Below, in pieces: positions 12,930 through 24,045 of a stretch of DNA of 38,660 nucleotides. Below the pieces are notes generated by a model. That model was not told the DNA's origin. It saw only the letters and a program-made list of their open reading frames with translations, and ran no database searches. How positions within the stretch are numbered: the first letter of the stretch is position 1; every line of letters starts with the position of its first letter. The DNA comes from Hypsibius dujardini (Eukaryota; Tardigrada; Eutardigrada; Parachela; Hypsibiidae), in assembly GCA_001579985.1 (NCBI GenBank), contig LRSR01002728.1, forward strand, positions 1 to 38,660, read 5' to 3'. Made by a program: the position numbers and the translations under genes.

Positions 12930-13995
12930 ATGAACTCTCCACAATTTGGGCGTCTGTATTTTGTGATAATCGGCCATCGGGATCAACCACTTTTCGAGTT
13001 TGAAGCTCTCAAGCAGGAGGAGAATCTTTCCATACCGGTAAGAAATTGAGGATGCATTTCCCGCATTGAAAATGAATAATTGAATCATGAGCCCAATTGC
13101 TTGAAGTTTGGACTCGGAGTTGCGAGCGTCGAGAGGGAAATCATTCTGTCCAGATTTTGTAAAATTCAGCCATTCAATCAATCAATCAATCGATCGACTG
13201 TTGAGTTTGGTTTGTCAATTAGCCAGTATGCAATTCTTCAATCAACCAATCGACTGTTGAGTTTAGCTTTTCAATTAGCCAGTGTGCAATTCTTCAATCA
13301 ATCAATCGACCAGCTTCAGCGTTCCATAAACGTCTGACTTTTTTTGTTTTCGCTTTTATTAATTGAGTATATTTTAAATCTATATTTAAATAACGCTACT
13401 TTCACTAATTCATTTGCAGCGGGAAGACTACAGACATCTTTGTCAGTTTGTCGCACACGCCGCTCTGGACGCAGTGGAGGCGAACTTAACCGGCCCCACC
13501 GGGACTCAAATGTTCTTCAAAAACATCGACCGCTTCAACGAGTGGTCCGTCTCGGCGTTCGTCACGACCAGCCAAATTAAATTCCTCCTCCTCCACCCGG
13601 TGCGGGATGAAAGCCAATCCGCACTGCGTAAAGAGGAGGCGGACATCATCAGGAATTTCTTCTTCGCCGTCTATGAACATTTTATCAAGGTAACTACTTC
13701 ATCCTCCTTCACAGGAATGAAAGAAGGCGAAAACGAGCTACACACGTGGCAAAAAACCTTGCACTAACCGAGTTAAGCCATTACACTCGTCGCATGGCTG
13801 TTGTACACGGCCGTCGAGTTAAAGTGCTTAATTCGGTCAGCGCAAATTGGCGTGTCGGCTACCATGTAAGACGATTCCTTTTGTGCATTTTAGTTGATGC
13901 TGAATCCTTTTTACGAGCTCGATTCGGAGATCACATCCAGGGGCTTTCGAGAGAAGGTCCATCAATCCGTCAAGAAGCATCTGCTGAATTTGTAG
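12930..13995 (+). CDS. TRAPPC2: TRAPP complex subunit 2 (sedlin)
   Basis: Core subunit of the TRAPP tethering complexes, which act as Rab1/Ypt1 exchange factors in ER-to-Golgi transport. Three exons (12930-13037, 13420-13689, 13894-13995) join in frame to 159 residues; human is 140. The longin-like fold begins LYFVIIGHRDQPLFEFE. The family signatures LCQFVAHAALDAVE, FNEWSVSAFVTTSQIKFLLL and the C-terminal LNPFYELDSEI with KKHLL are all present. The added length is mostly a short insert at the exon 1/2 junction, a few residues in ALRKEEADIIRNFF, and the start. The ATG at 12930 directly precedes the first beta strand. Intron 1 has a TCAA minisatellite and intron 2 a family A MITE-like element. 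The gene converges with SNAPC1 about 680 bp downstream. Confidence 0.95.
13170..13310. repeat. TCAATCAA minisatellite, TRAPPC2 intron 1
   Basis: Two to three units of about 60 bp combine TCAATCAATCAATCGACTG with a TTCAATTAGCCAGTGTGCAA spacer. Confidence 0.85.
13744..13857. mobile_element. MITE-like element, family A copy 2, in TRAPPC2 intron 2
   Basis: The left end ACGTGGCAAAAAACCTTGC is well preserved, and CGAGTTAAAGTGCTTAATTC marks the inner right arm. The outer right arm has diverged. It is the same length as the copy at 111-224. Confidence 0.7.
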
Positions 13996-14149
13996 CAAAT
14001 TGCTCCCCTTTTTTTACGTTGTTCCAGTATTTCGAGCCATTTGTTGAAGCCGAAGACGTTGACGTCTTGTTCCGACGGTTTCCTCCTCTGATTCGGCAGG
14101 GACGGCTGCTGCTAAACAAGAATGGTCACTTGTTAATTAGACAGTTCCA

Positions 14150-14450
14150 ATCAGCCAATCAACCATCTGACTCGTCAAAGACGCACTCAATCAGCCAATC
14201 AACCGGCTGCCTCGTCAAAGACACATTCAATCAGCCAATCAACCGGCTGCCTCGTCAAAGACACACTCAATACACGGCTGCCTCGTCAGACAATCAGTCA
14301 GCCGGCTGCCTCGTCAAAGACACATTCAATCAGCCAATCAACCGGCTGCCTCGTCAAAGACACACTCAATCAGCCAACCAACCGGCTGCCTCGTCAAAGA
14401 CACACTCAATCAGCCAATCAAGCGGCTGCCTCGTCAAAGACACAAAGACT
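14150..14450. repeat. 40-bp minisatellite
   Basis: About seven units built from GTCAAAGACACATTCAATCA and GCCAATCAACCGGCTGCCTC. One or two units are shortened. It extends the TCAA family with a unit-specific GGCTGCCTCGTC block. Confidence 0.92.
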
Positions 14451-14610
14451 CGTCAAAGATACTTCCAAAAAATATGAGATGCTACTTTTGTTATTTATTA
14501 TTGACACGATTCCTAAAACGTGGGGCCTCGAAAAGGGTTCTTCGGTCCTTAATTTGAAGAATTAGCTCATTTGTTGTTTTTTTACTCTTGTCCCTAGTCT
14601 TCTCGCGGCT

Positions 14611-14616
14611 TTTATT
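14611..14616 (-). terminator. Probable SNAPC1 poly(A) signal AATAAA
   Basis: The minus-strand hexamer lies 57-62 nt beyond the SNAPC1 stop at 14673, an ordinary distance. Confidence 0.6.
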
Positions 14617-14672
14617 GAATGACTGGAATTTTGTTAATAATACTCAAAAGATCCTGCTCCGGAGCAGTTTCT

Positions 14673-16827
14673 TTATGTGGATACATGAAAATCGGGTATG
14701 GAAGCACCTACCTCTGGAACCGGAAGCTTTTTTAACCGTGGACTCTTTTTAAGAATATCTTGGAATGTATAGATTGGAGCAACCTGTCCTGCACGAAAGA
14801 GTATGTACTTGTCTTGCCTCGAGCGAAGAGTTATCTCCAGTGCAATACGACATCAAGAAATTCAACCAATCAACCTAACAACTGACCAATCAACCAATCA
14901 ACCGACCAACTAACCAATCAATCAATCAACCGACCAACTAACCAATCAATCAATCAACCAACTAACCAATCGATCAGTCAATCAACCAATAAATCAATCA
15001 ATCAACCGATCAATCAACCAACTCGGATGTTTTCCGAGATTTGACAAATTTCACCAAAACGAAATTCGGATTGTCGAGTGTGACGATAAAACATGGAATG
15101 ACTGGTCCAGAGGTCGAACAAGACTTACCGGAAGTACTGGGTGCCTGAGAGGGACCGGAAGTGGCGTGGCTGGCGTAGAGCTTTCCCATAGCCGCGCTGT
15201 AGTCGTCTGAAATAACCTGAAGGCGCTCTTCCAAATTGCCCTTAATGTATCCGAGCGGATGGGTTCCTTCCCGCGCCGTGGACTGGCTGGGGTCGCTCAT
15301 CAGTTCGGCCTTTGTGCGGGCATAGACCCTGTCTGAATCCATTGCTCTCTGAAATTCGGTTGAAATTCAGACAGACAACAAGGCTGCGAAACATTTGCGT
15401 CCACGAGAACTCACCGCGAGCGCGTCCGATTCCAGGAGCGTCGGCATGTCTGGGATGTACATTTTAATGTTGATCTCGTCGTCCCGCCACACTTTCGCGC
15501 GGAGCGTATGTGATCCCATCTGGGCAGAGAGAAAATTCACTTACAGTTTATCTTCTTCAACGTGTTAGATTGAAAGCACACAAATAATCGAACCTCGTAC
15601 GCGGTCAGAGTGTAGCAGAAGGCGCTCTGCTCATGGAGGTCCACGAAACAGTAGACAGGCTTGAGGTGATTCTCTTCTTTCAGCTCGTCGATAAACGTCG
15701 CAATGGGCAGCATCTCAGACACCGGGTGAATCCGTATCTGACAGACAACACATGTGACTCCGAAAACGATCGACAGAAGGGATAGAAGACCGGCAGGCAG
15801 ACAGATAGGCAGGCAGGCAGAGAGACAGGCAGAGAGACAGACAAGCAGGCAGTCAGATAGACAGACAGACAGACAAACAGACAGATAGACAGACAGACAG
15901 ACGGACAAGCAGGCAGACAGATAGACAGACAGACAGGCAGGCAGACAGACAGACAGACGGGAAGGTCCTTGGCAGGCAGGCAGACAGACAACTAACCAGA
16001 CAGCCAGTTACAGACACAGTAACACGGATATACAGGGAACTATAATAAACTATGAGGACAGCGAATTTTGAAACGCAACTAACTTTGGCATGACAATGGA
16101 GAGGCCGCGAAATGTACAGGGAATAGAGCAGGTAGATGCCAGCAACCCGGGTGATCGGATCGTTGGGTTTCAGGCAGAGCATGACAGCCTCCCTGAAGCA
16201 TTTCTCCGCGAACTGCAAAAACAACGCAGCGTTTTGGCGCAATTCAAACGTATATCAGTAATGGCCCGTCCAGCTGAATGTAAAGATAATTTTAAGCGAG
16301 ATAAAAAACATAATCAATCAATCAATCTATCGATTGAAGGAAGTAGAATCACTCATTTTCCCTCCCTATGCTGCACCACTTGCCATTCCTTACCTCGTAA
16401 AGCTCGGTTAAGCCGCGTACGCCGGGTGCAATCCCACTACGCAAAAACACAAACATTTCCAAATTCGCAGCTGCGAATCCAGAGATAATCGATTTTACAA
16501 GATAAAAAACATATCCATCAATCAATCAATCGATCAATCAATCGATCATTTAATTAATCAATCAATCAATCAATCAATCAAGCGATTGAAGAACGTAGAA
16601 AGATACCCCCAAATGAATCCGAACTTCATCTCTTCCCACACCGCAACGAAATCCTCGAACCGAAGGGAGTCTTTCTGAGTGAAGGTGGCCACCAATGTAG
16701 CGACGTCCAGTCGGAACCCGTTGATCGCCAGCGGTGGCCGGATGGAAGCGGAAGAATCGACGGCGGTTTTCTTCTTCGGCGTTGTCCCTCCTTCCTCCAG
16801 CTCCCGTTTCTCCGCCTTACGAGGCAT
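14673..16827 (-). CDS. SNAPC1: snRNA-activating protein complex subunit 1
   Basis: Subunit of SNAPc (PTF), which binds the proximal sequence element of Pol II and Pol III snRNA promoters in the nucleus. Seven exons join in frame: 16827-16607, 16436-16394, 16212-16084, 15737-15594, 15519-15415, 15348-15129 and 14788-14673, giving 325 residues. The N-terminus has an RKAEKR/PKKK basic patch. The family core reads DSLRFEDFVAVWEEMKFG, then TRVAGIYLLYSLYISRP and IRIHPVSEML...AFCYTLTAYE, matching human SNAPC1 through its conserved N-terminal half. The last exon (QVAPIYTFQDILKKSPRLKK) is inferred from splice sites and frame. A GTAGGT near its end could be a further donor, so the extreme C-terminus is the least certain part. 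Intron 3 is a CAGA array. Introns 1, 2 and 6 carry TCAA repeats. Confidence 0.9.
14858..15020. repeat. CAATCAAC/CAATCAAT array, SNAPC1 intron 6
   Basis: Irregular CAATCAATCAACCGACCAAC units on the plus strand. Confidence 0.9.
15771..15992. repeat. CAGA/CAGG array, SNAPC1 intron 3
   Basis: CAGACAGACAGGCAGGCAGA on the plus strand, CUGU in the SNAPC1 transcript. Confidence 0.95.
16512..16588. repeat. ATCAATCA array, SNAPC1 intron 1
   Basis: Near-pure ATCAATCAATCA with GATC interruptions, ending about 20 bp from the 5' splice site at 16606. A short related tract also occurs in intron 2 (16316-16335). Confidence 0.9.
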
Positions 16828-17334
16828 CTTCCTCTCAAAATTAACGCCGCAAACAAAAGTTTATTTCGTCTTCATCTCAAAGCTCAAGCACTGCGTTGCG
16901 ATACCACTAATAGCAGTTGAGATCGCGTTTTCAAGCGTTCAACTGATCGATCGATCGCTTGATTGCCTTTTTATTACAGTGCATTTTGTCTAGATTAAAT
17001 TCCTAGATTGATTGATGGATCAATGAAACCGTAAATTTTGATTTTACATTTCGGACAATTTATGTCAACAAACCAGCGACTTATACCTTACAGAAGGTCC
17101 TGTTATTCCAAAAAATACCAGATTCGACGGTGATCCCGATACAGATGAAAGGGTAAAGAAAGAATTCAGAACAGAAAGACTACAACGGAATTTTAGGTGT
17201 GTGGTGTAAGACGCACATGTGCAGTGCGCGTTGGGAAAATAGTGTGGTGCCGGCGCATGTGGATTTAGATTGCGCAAAGAGATTGTGCAATTTTATGCGC
17301 GTTGTTGCCTGTTCAAGCTTAAGCAAAGAGAATA

Positions 17335-17776
17335 CAGCTGTGGCACGATTTCTTGACGAAAAACAAGGGCCGTTAAGTGGAACGCAACATACACCGTAAA
17401 CAGGAACGGATAAACTGCACGGCCCAAAAAATCAATCAATTGCAAACATGCTCTCTTTACTGTGTATGGTCTCAATTGATTGATGTCTTGCTTATTTCTT
17501 CAAACGAATTTTCAGCCGTTGTAAAGAGATTGATTCATCGATTGATTCCAAAAATGCCATCTTCAAAGCCTTCCACCCCTCCCACTCCTGTCCCAATTTT
17601 ACATCAAATTGTACTTTTCCTGTTTTAGAAAAGTTCTATATTTTCGTTGTTCAAATTTAAGAGAAAATCTATAATTTTTGCCCGGTTTGTCTGTTCCGAT
17701 TAAAGTAGCTTATTTCGGAAAGCGTGAGTTCCACTTAACAGCCCTTGTTCTTCGTCAAGAAATCGTGCCACAGCAG
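17335..17776. mobile_element. MITE-like element, family B copy 1, TA-flanked
   Basis: Terminal inverted repeats of about 45-50 bp begin CAGCTGTGGCACGATTTCTT and end with the inverse, ...GTGCCACAGCAG. TA lies immediately outside both ends, as in Tc1/mariner-type insertions. The 442-bp interior has no transposase frame. It shares its ends with the element at 18888. Confidence 0.8.
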
Positions 17777-18346
17777 TAGTCAGCCCCAATAAAAACTCTG
17801 CCCACGTGACTTTTGCTGTTTAAACTGGCCGAAAACCCCGCCCTAAATTGCACCGTTTCTGCAATAATTCAAATTTAAACATCACAAACATTTTTAAAAA
17901 CAGAGTTAACAACTAGAATTTAAAGCGTTAAACCGCAATATCCCAATCGAAATCCAGAATTCTGCATAACTTTCTGCCGCAAATTCGCCTTACATTGACC
18001 ATATTCAAATCACATTTTACTAAATCAGCCAATCAAAGAGGGATAGCAGCAACAGAAAACAGCAGTCATGGAAAAGCTGCAAAAACAGCTGATAAAAACT
18101 CGAATTCGGTTACTTTGGGCAGTTTCCCTCCGATTAAGTTATCAGTTGTTGCAGTCTTATACACAGGTAAATTGTTATTTGTTTTTCGAGATCGCGAGAT
18201 AAGCCAATTTTTGGTAGGCCGCTCGGTTCAATTACCTGCATCTCTTAATAACGAAGACATTCTATTGGCACACTTGTCGCACCATACTGCTCTCTATGCG
18301 CAAAAAGTCTATGTTGTGCAAGCGGGGTTTTTCTTGGGGCTGACTG

Positions 18347-18878
18347 TATATACCAGAGCCAATTGAAACCATATACTACGAAGAGACACGCCCAATCTCC
18401 GACACTTAGGCTCTGGTGCGTTTCGATTTGTTTATGTACGATAGTTCGACCAGTGAGAAAATAGAGTGTCGTGTAGCTCCTCCTACAAGTAACCAATAGG
18501 GCCAATCGGCTACGGTAGTCCACAAGCAGTGTACAGGCGCCGGCTTTAATTATTTTTTTCGACTTGACAGATTCTTTAGTGACAAAACTTTCTGCCAAGT
18601 AAATCTTATAAAAATGAATGGCCAATGTTATAAAAATATAAATTTTTTTTTGTTAGCTCAGTGGTTCAATTTTTGTTTTGAAACAGTGGATCAGCTAAAA
18701 TGTTCTTTCTGTCTGGAAACCGCATCTCGCGTGCCGTCTGTCGGCATACCTCCGGCTCGTGGACAGCACGAAAGACTGTTACGAAACGAGTGATTCGATT
18801 ACGGGGTGGCCTGATTAAGGATCTTTTCCACTTTCGAGACGAGCGTGTCTATTCGATGGCAGTTTAGTCGGACTCTCC
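18347..18878. repeat. Dispersed 0.53-kb element, copy 2
   Basis: Second copy of the element at 12230-12763, same orientation, with 64 identical bases at 18575-18638. The small ATG frame of copy 1 is lost here (GTG, then a frameshift). The copy ends about 10 bp before a family B MITE-like element. Confidence 0.85.
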
Positions 18879-18887
18879 CCCTGTATA

Positions 18888-18989
18888 CAGCTGTGGCACG
18901 ATTTCTCGTTGAAAAACTTTAATCGGAACACATCTTATTATGCCAGTGTTCCGATTTACGGTTTTCGTCAAGATATCGTGCCACAGCTG
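18888..18989. mobile_element. MITE-like element, family B copy 2, TA-flanked
   Basis: This 102-bp palindrome-like element has about 44-bp arms: CAGCTGTGGCACGAT...AATCGGAACAC on the left, inverted on the right. TA flanks both sides. The terminal 15 bp match copy 1 at 17335. Confidence 0.85.
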
Positions 18990-19329
18990 TACTATTTGCC
19001 TCTCAGCGGATATTCTTGTCAGAGAGTGAGATTATTCCTGAAAGCGCATTCTTGCGTTTTCTCTCCTTCGCGTCTTCTTCGCTTCGTGAAAGGACGCAAT
19101 TTATTTCGCCACAAAATTTTTTTTGCCAAATTTTCTGGAATATTCAATATTTATAGGATACTGTAGTGTAATTTATTTGCGCGACAACGGCCGCGTTAAT
19201 TTTGAAATTCGTTTTGAATTTGTTTTTGGAACTTCGGAGGGAAATTTTTGGAAAGCTGTAAGGTGGTTTTGACTTTTGTAAAGCCGATTTTCCAGATATT
19301 TCCGTTCATGTTTTATTCATTCCTTGCAG

Positions 19330-19473
19330 AATCTGATTTTCAAGTATTGGGGAAGAGTGGAGGAAGTGTTGTTGTTGTCGGAAGGAAGAAGAATGCTCGG
19401 GACGTCCTGATTGAAACTTCTGCCGTGCATCGTTTAATTTCTTTTCTTGAACGACTGCGAGGGAAATTTGATG
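19330..19473 (+). CDS. Orphan candidate exon, unknown product
   Basis: A good acceptor (pyrimidine tract, TTGCAG) and donor (ATG|GTAAGT) bracket 144 bp with one open frame in phase 1. It encodes SDFQVLGKSGGSVVVVGRKK followed by a leucine/arginine-rich helix-like segment. I could not connect it to another exon with confidence; a phase-compatible acceptor at about 19571 soon reaches a stop. No family recognised. Confidence 0.25.
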
Positions 19474-20017
19474 GTAAGTTTCGCGTTTTGAGTATTTCCT
19501 GAAAACTTGGGAGGTTTGGAAATGCTGGGCGGAAGGGGCGGCACTGCTGGAATTTTGATCGTTTACCCATAGGAGTCGGCCATGGATTGATTGATTTTAT
19601 AGTTTTTGACACTGTTCCAACTCCTTGTTGATTGATTGGTTGATTGATGCTTATTGGCCTTGATTTAAGGGAAGGACACTTTGAAATCGTTTACATACAT
19701 CCCCGCTGCCAATTTACTTTACGACGATACATATTTGGGAAGGGAATTCATTTTATGATTTTCTGGTGCTATTGGGGAGAGGTGGAACATTCTGATTCTC
19801 GTTCAGCGGTTTATTTCTGGAGGGCACTTTTTCAACGTTGGATAGCCGCTCCGCTGCCGCTCCGTAGATTGCGGAATTTTAAATTGGCTGTGTTGTTGTG
19901 TTTCTTGTCGAAAATCATTGTATGCTTGTATCTGGATTGAGAATAATTATTTGAGGCAGGGGAACACTCTTGATTTCGAGATATTCGGAAGCTAATTTGG
20001 AATTTAATCTATCGTAC

Positions 20018-20190
20018 ATCAATCAATCAATCAAGCCTTGGATTCTCACTTGAATTAGCTGTATACACAATCAATCAATCAATCAAGCCTTGGATTCTCA
20101 CTTGAATTAACTGTATACGCAATCAATCAATCAATCAAGCCTTGGATTCTCACTTGAATTAGCTGCGTACGCAATCAATCAATCAATAGC
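20018..20190. repeat. 52-bp minisatellite of the TCAA family
   Basis: Three full units and a partial one. Each contains AATCAATCAATCAAGCCTTG and GATTCTCACTTGAATTAGCT. The second block resembles the unit of the array at 27900-28275. Confidence 0.92.
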
Positions 20191-20942
20191 TCGATCTTTC
20201 CCCTTATTATTGTTGGTCGTACTTCTAGTTTGCGCACTATCCAGACCAGATCTGTGATCAATTTCATCTTTAAATTGGTTCTGTTTTTATAATTGATTTG
20301 CTTAAGACCCTGTATTTTAGGATCTTTTAAGATCGGCTGATAATTTGAATGTTTTGGTATGGTTGGTCGCCGAACACACAAATCAAGCGCCATACCTTGA
20401 CTTAAAGTTAAAGATAAGGCTTAATTCGACGGTTGTCTCTGAACAGACGATGCTGTTCGGAGAATGGGTGTGGAGGAAGGCTTATCTTGTTTGTGTCTAT
20501 GCGTGTGTGTGTGCGTGTGCCTGTGTGCGTGCCTGTGCGTGTGTGTGTACGTGCCTGCCCTCGCTCTCCGAAGCCAAAGTGCCTGCAGTGTCGCCGGCCC
20601 GCATGCCGATTGTTTGTCTCTATATTTCCGTCAGAAGCGCCAGAGAAGGAGAATTTTCGTGCCCGTGTTTGAGGACAAGTAGCGTGCTTTTGTGTGTTAC
20701 ATTGTGATGATCCAAGTGAGGCGGGGAAGGGAACGTCTGGTCTGCTCTGCTCATTATAATAATCAATTATAATCAGGACTTTAGTTGAGAAGTGCGGCAG
20801 GCAATTTATTCTTGTCACAATAATTGTGTCCTGGAAGGGAAGGGGGAGAAAAGTTGTTCACCCGGTAAGAGGGAATATTTTCGCTTTCTTTCCACTGTTT
20901 CGCTTCATTACTTCACTTATCGTCTCTTCTGCTGATGAAGAA

Positions 20943-21044
20943 GTACTAGACAGACACACAGACACACAGGCAGGCAGACACACAGACACACAGACAGGCA
21001 GACACACAGACACACAGACAGACAGACAGGCAGACAGACAGACA

Positions 21045-21085
<41 letters not shown>

Positions 21086-21086
21086 A
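20943..21086. repeat. CAGACACA/CAGG array upstream of RNF14
   Basis: CAGACACACAGACAGGCAGA grading into pure GCAG on the plus strand. It ends about 140 bp before the RNF14 start codon. Confidence 0.95.
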
Positions 21087-21224
21087 CAAACCAAAATCCC
21101 GTTGAGGCAAGACACAAAATCCCTTTTGACATTACTAGTACACGCTCATTTCACCGCCGTGCATTTGTCCTCGTTCTTACAGGTTTTGCCGGTGTGAAGT
21201 ACTAACAAAATTAAAGGGAGCATT

Positions 21225-23313
21225 ATGGAACACGACGAATGCATTGTGCTGAGCTCGGGGGAAGAGAGCGACGACGATGTGGTCGTTGTGGGCACCGCCA
21301 TCGACTGGGGCACTCCAGAGTCGTGGGGATTGCCTGGAACGAGTCGTGGTACGTTAATAGGAGTTGATCAAATCTGCCCTTTAACTGCGTTACGTGTTCA
21401 GATTCTAAGGAGATGGGGTGTTGTTTGATTACAATCTGTCTTTGCCGGCAGACAGGTGCCGTTCTTGCTGGGTTGTCGACCCTGTGTCTGTCGGATCACT
21501 TTCTTATCTGCCTGACTGTATGCCTGCCTCATGGCTCGCCTATTTGATTGGCTGTCTATCTGTCTTGATTCTTTGCCGAACCATCGTTCTGCTTGACTGT
21601 CTGACCCTTTGCCTGTCTGACTGTATTTGTATGTATGTCTGTCTGCCTGTCTGCCTGAATCATTGCCGATCCGATCCTTCGCTTATCTGACTGACTTTTT
21701 TTTGTCTATTTGTCTGCCTGATCCCTTGCCTATATGCCTATCCCTCGACTATCCGACTGCCTATTTTGACTGTCATTTTATCTTCTGACTTGCACAGCTA
21801 TTTCTTGTTTTCCCAGTGAGTCGTAAGCGCTCCATCGCCACTGCTGAAATCTCCGCCGCCGCTGACGACGACGATGACGATGACGCCGCCATCATTGTCG
21901 ACTGCCCCTCCACCTCCTCTTGCCTGTCGGACGTCGCCATGGTCTTGTCGCAACGCGATGCCAAGAAGCGGGCCGAGGACATTGAAGCGCTGAAGCAGCA
22001 GTTCGGCAACGACGACAGCGGCTGGGGCGCCAAGGTGATGGTCACCAAGTTCCCCGATGAGGACGTTGTCTCGGGGGTCGCTATCAGTGTGATGCCTCTG
22101 CTGAACGGCCGGGCGGACGATCCGACCGATTCGTTTACGGTGGTGTTGCTTAGCGGCGGTGGGGCGAGTATTCAGGAGGTCCATGGGGGATATCGGCACT
22201 TCCCGCCCATCCGAGTGCGGGTCGAGCTGTCGGCCACGGAGAATTCCGCCAAATTCTACGTCAACTGCTCCTGGCTGGTGAAGGATCATGTGAGTACCAC
22301 GTATGACCTGCTTGCAGGACGACTGAAACATGCCTCGTGCGAAAGAGAAGCAATCACTCGTCAATCAATCAATCAATTGAAACAGACTGTAAGTAGTAGT
22401 AAGGGCTAGTAAGGAGACTCACTCATTCACTCACTCAATGGCACACACAGTGAGTGCCGCTACTAGCCCGAAATTCCTTCTTTCAAGCCATATCCTCTTT
22501 CGATTCACTTGCTCGCAGATGAAACGTCTGACGGCAAAGCTGGAGTACAAGTACCGCAAGCACCGGTCCCTGAAACCGGTCTTTGACTGGCTGATCGCCG
22601 GCAGCATCAAATTCCTCGACGTCCTCCACCATCGGCGCATCTTTTACGTCACTCCCGACGTGGAGCAGAAGAAGCGCTACCACATCACCTTTCACAATCC
22701 CAGTGAGGTGCACAAGCTCTACCGCGACGTCCAGGCCAAGTTGGCGTCCCATGAGGGCACCGCCTTGGCCGCGGAAAAGGCCTTCGACTGTGCCGTCTGC
22801 TTCGACCATAAACCGTCCATGGCGGCCATCATGTTTCCAGAGTGTAAGCACTTCTTCTGCCGCGCATGTGTCTCGGAGGATTTGTCCATCAAGGTCCGTG
22901 AGGGCCAGCTGAAGGATCTGACCTGTCTGGAGAGCGGCTGCAAAATCCACGCCGACATGGAAATGGTAAGAATAGTTCATTAGTTTTTTGGCATATTTTG
23001 CTTTTTTTGGATTGCAACGGTTCATTTCATAATTGCTTGTTGCTCTTTCAGATCAAGACTCTGGTGGATGGCGGAACCTTCCAGCGTTACTGTGATTTGA
23101 CCACGGACCAGTTTGTCGATGACAGTAAAATGATCATTCGCTGCCCGAAGAAGGAATGCAACGCGCCGATGGAGTTGATTCCGAATGCTCAGCGCGAGCT
23201 GAGCTGCCTGACTTGTGGACATCACTTTTGCGGTACCTGCCGAGCGGCGCCGCATCCTGGCGTGCCTTGCCTGTCAGATGGTATGTAAGCAGACAGACAG
23301 ACAGACAGACAGA

Positions 23314-23348
<35 letters not shown>

Positions 23349-24008
23349 GGCAGACGAAGGGAGAGGTCAGTGCAAATGTGAATGTGAATGTTCCTTTTTA
23401 TTTTACCGAAACACAGATGAGAAGAAGCAGATCCGCGAAGAATGGAAGGCTGCCGACGAAAATGGAAAGAAGGCATTGGAGAAGCGCGTTGGTGCGAACA
23501 ACGTTAAGTTTGCCCTGGAGGACGCAGAATCAGAGGTACAGATTGGTCATCCATGTGTGACTGTATTACGATTTGATTTACGGATGGATTGTTTTCAATC
23601 ACACCAGGAATGGATCACCAAAAATGCGAAGCCTTGTCCGTCCTGTGCGACTCCTATTGAGGTATTTGTGTGAGGAAGTTAAATAGGTTTTTGACGTACT
23701 TCTCGGGAACACTTGTGCCCATTTCGTCCTCCAGAAAAGCGATGGCTGCAACAAGATGGTTTGCACCTCCAAGGGTTGTCGCACATATTTTTGCTGGCTT
23801 TGCGGAAAGAAGCTCCCGCAGGCCGATCCCTATAAGCACTTCTCTGAGGTACGTGCCTGAACCATGGGATCGCGATCTCTCTTGTTTGTTTGTACGTCCT
23901 TGTGTGTGTCTGTCTTCGATGTAAAGCTTGTACGATTGTTTACTTTACTGTCTGCCTGTCTGACTGTCTGTTTGTCTGTCTGACTGTCTGTTTGTCTGCC
24001 TGACTGCA

Positions 24009-24045
<37 letters not shown>

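Larger units (their letters stand above)
13996..14672. other. Convergent spacer, TRAPPC2 to SNAPC1
   Basis: This stretch contains the 3' ends of both genes and a 40-bp minisatellite (14150-14450). A minus-strand AATAAA at 14611-14616 fits SNAPC1. I saw no equally clear signal for TRAPPC2. Confidence 0.6.
16828..21224. other. Gene-poor 4.4-kb stretch between SNAPC1 and RNF14
   Basis: This is the largest interval without a convincing gene. It should hold the divergent SNAPC1 and RNF14 promoters. Contents in order: unremarkable sequence to 17334, a 442-bp MITE-like element, AT-rich sequence with one CACGTG (17803-17808), repeat copy 2 (18347-18878), a 102-bp MITE-like element, an orphan candidate exon (19330-19473), a 52-bp minisatellite (20018-20190), a GTGTGC-rich tract near 20490-20550 and a CAGA array (20943-21086). 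Confidence 0.6.

Noticed and set aside
18069-18172. Possible first exon starting MEKLQKQLIKTRIRLLW
   Set aside because: A donor-like GTAAAT follows, but its phase does not match the orphan exon at 19330 and no family was recognised.
20540-20665. Cys-rich frame PKCLQCRRPACR resembling a zinc finger
   Set aside because: It is continuous with a GTGTGC repeat translation, has no clear splice sites and no recognisable transposase context.
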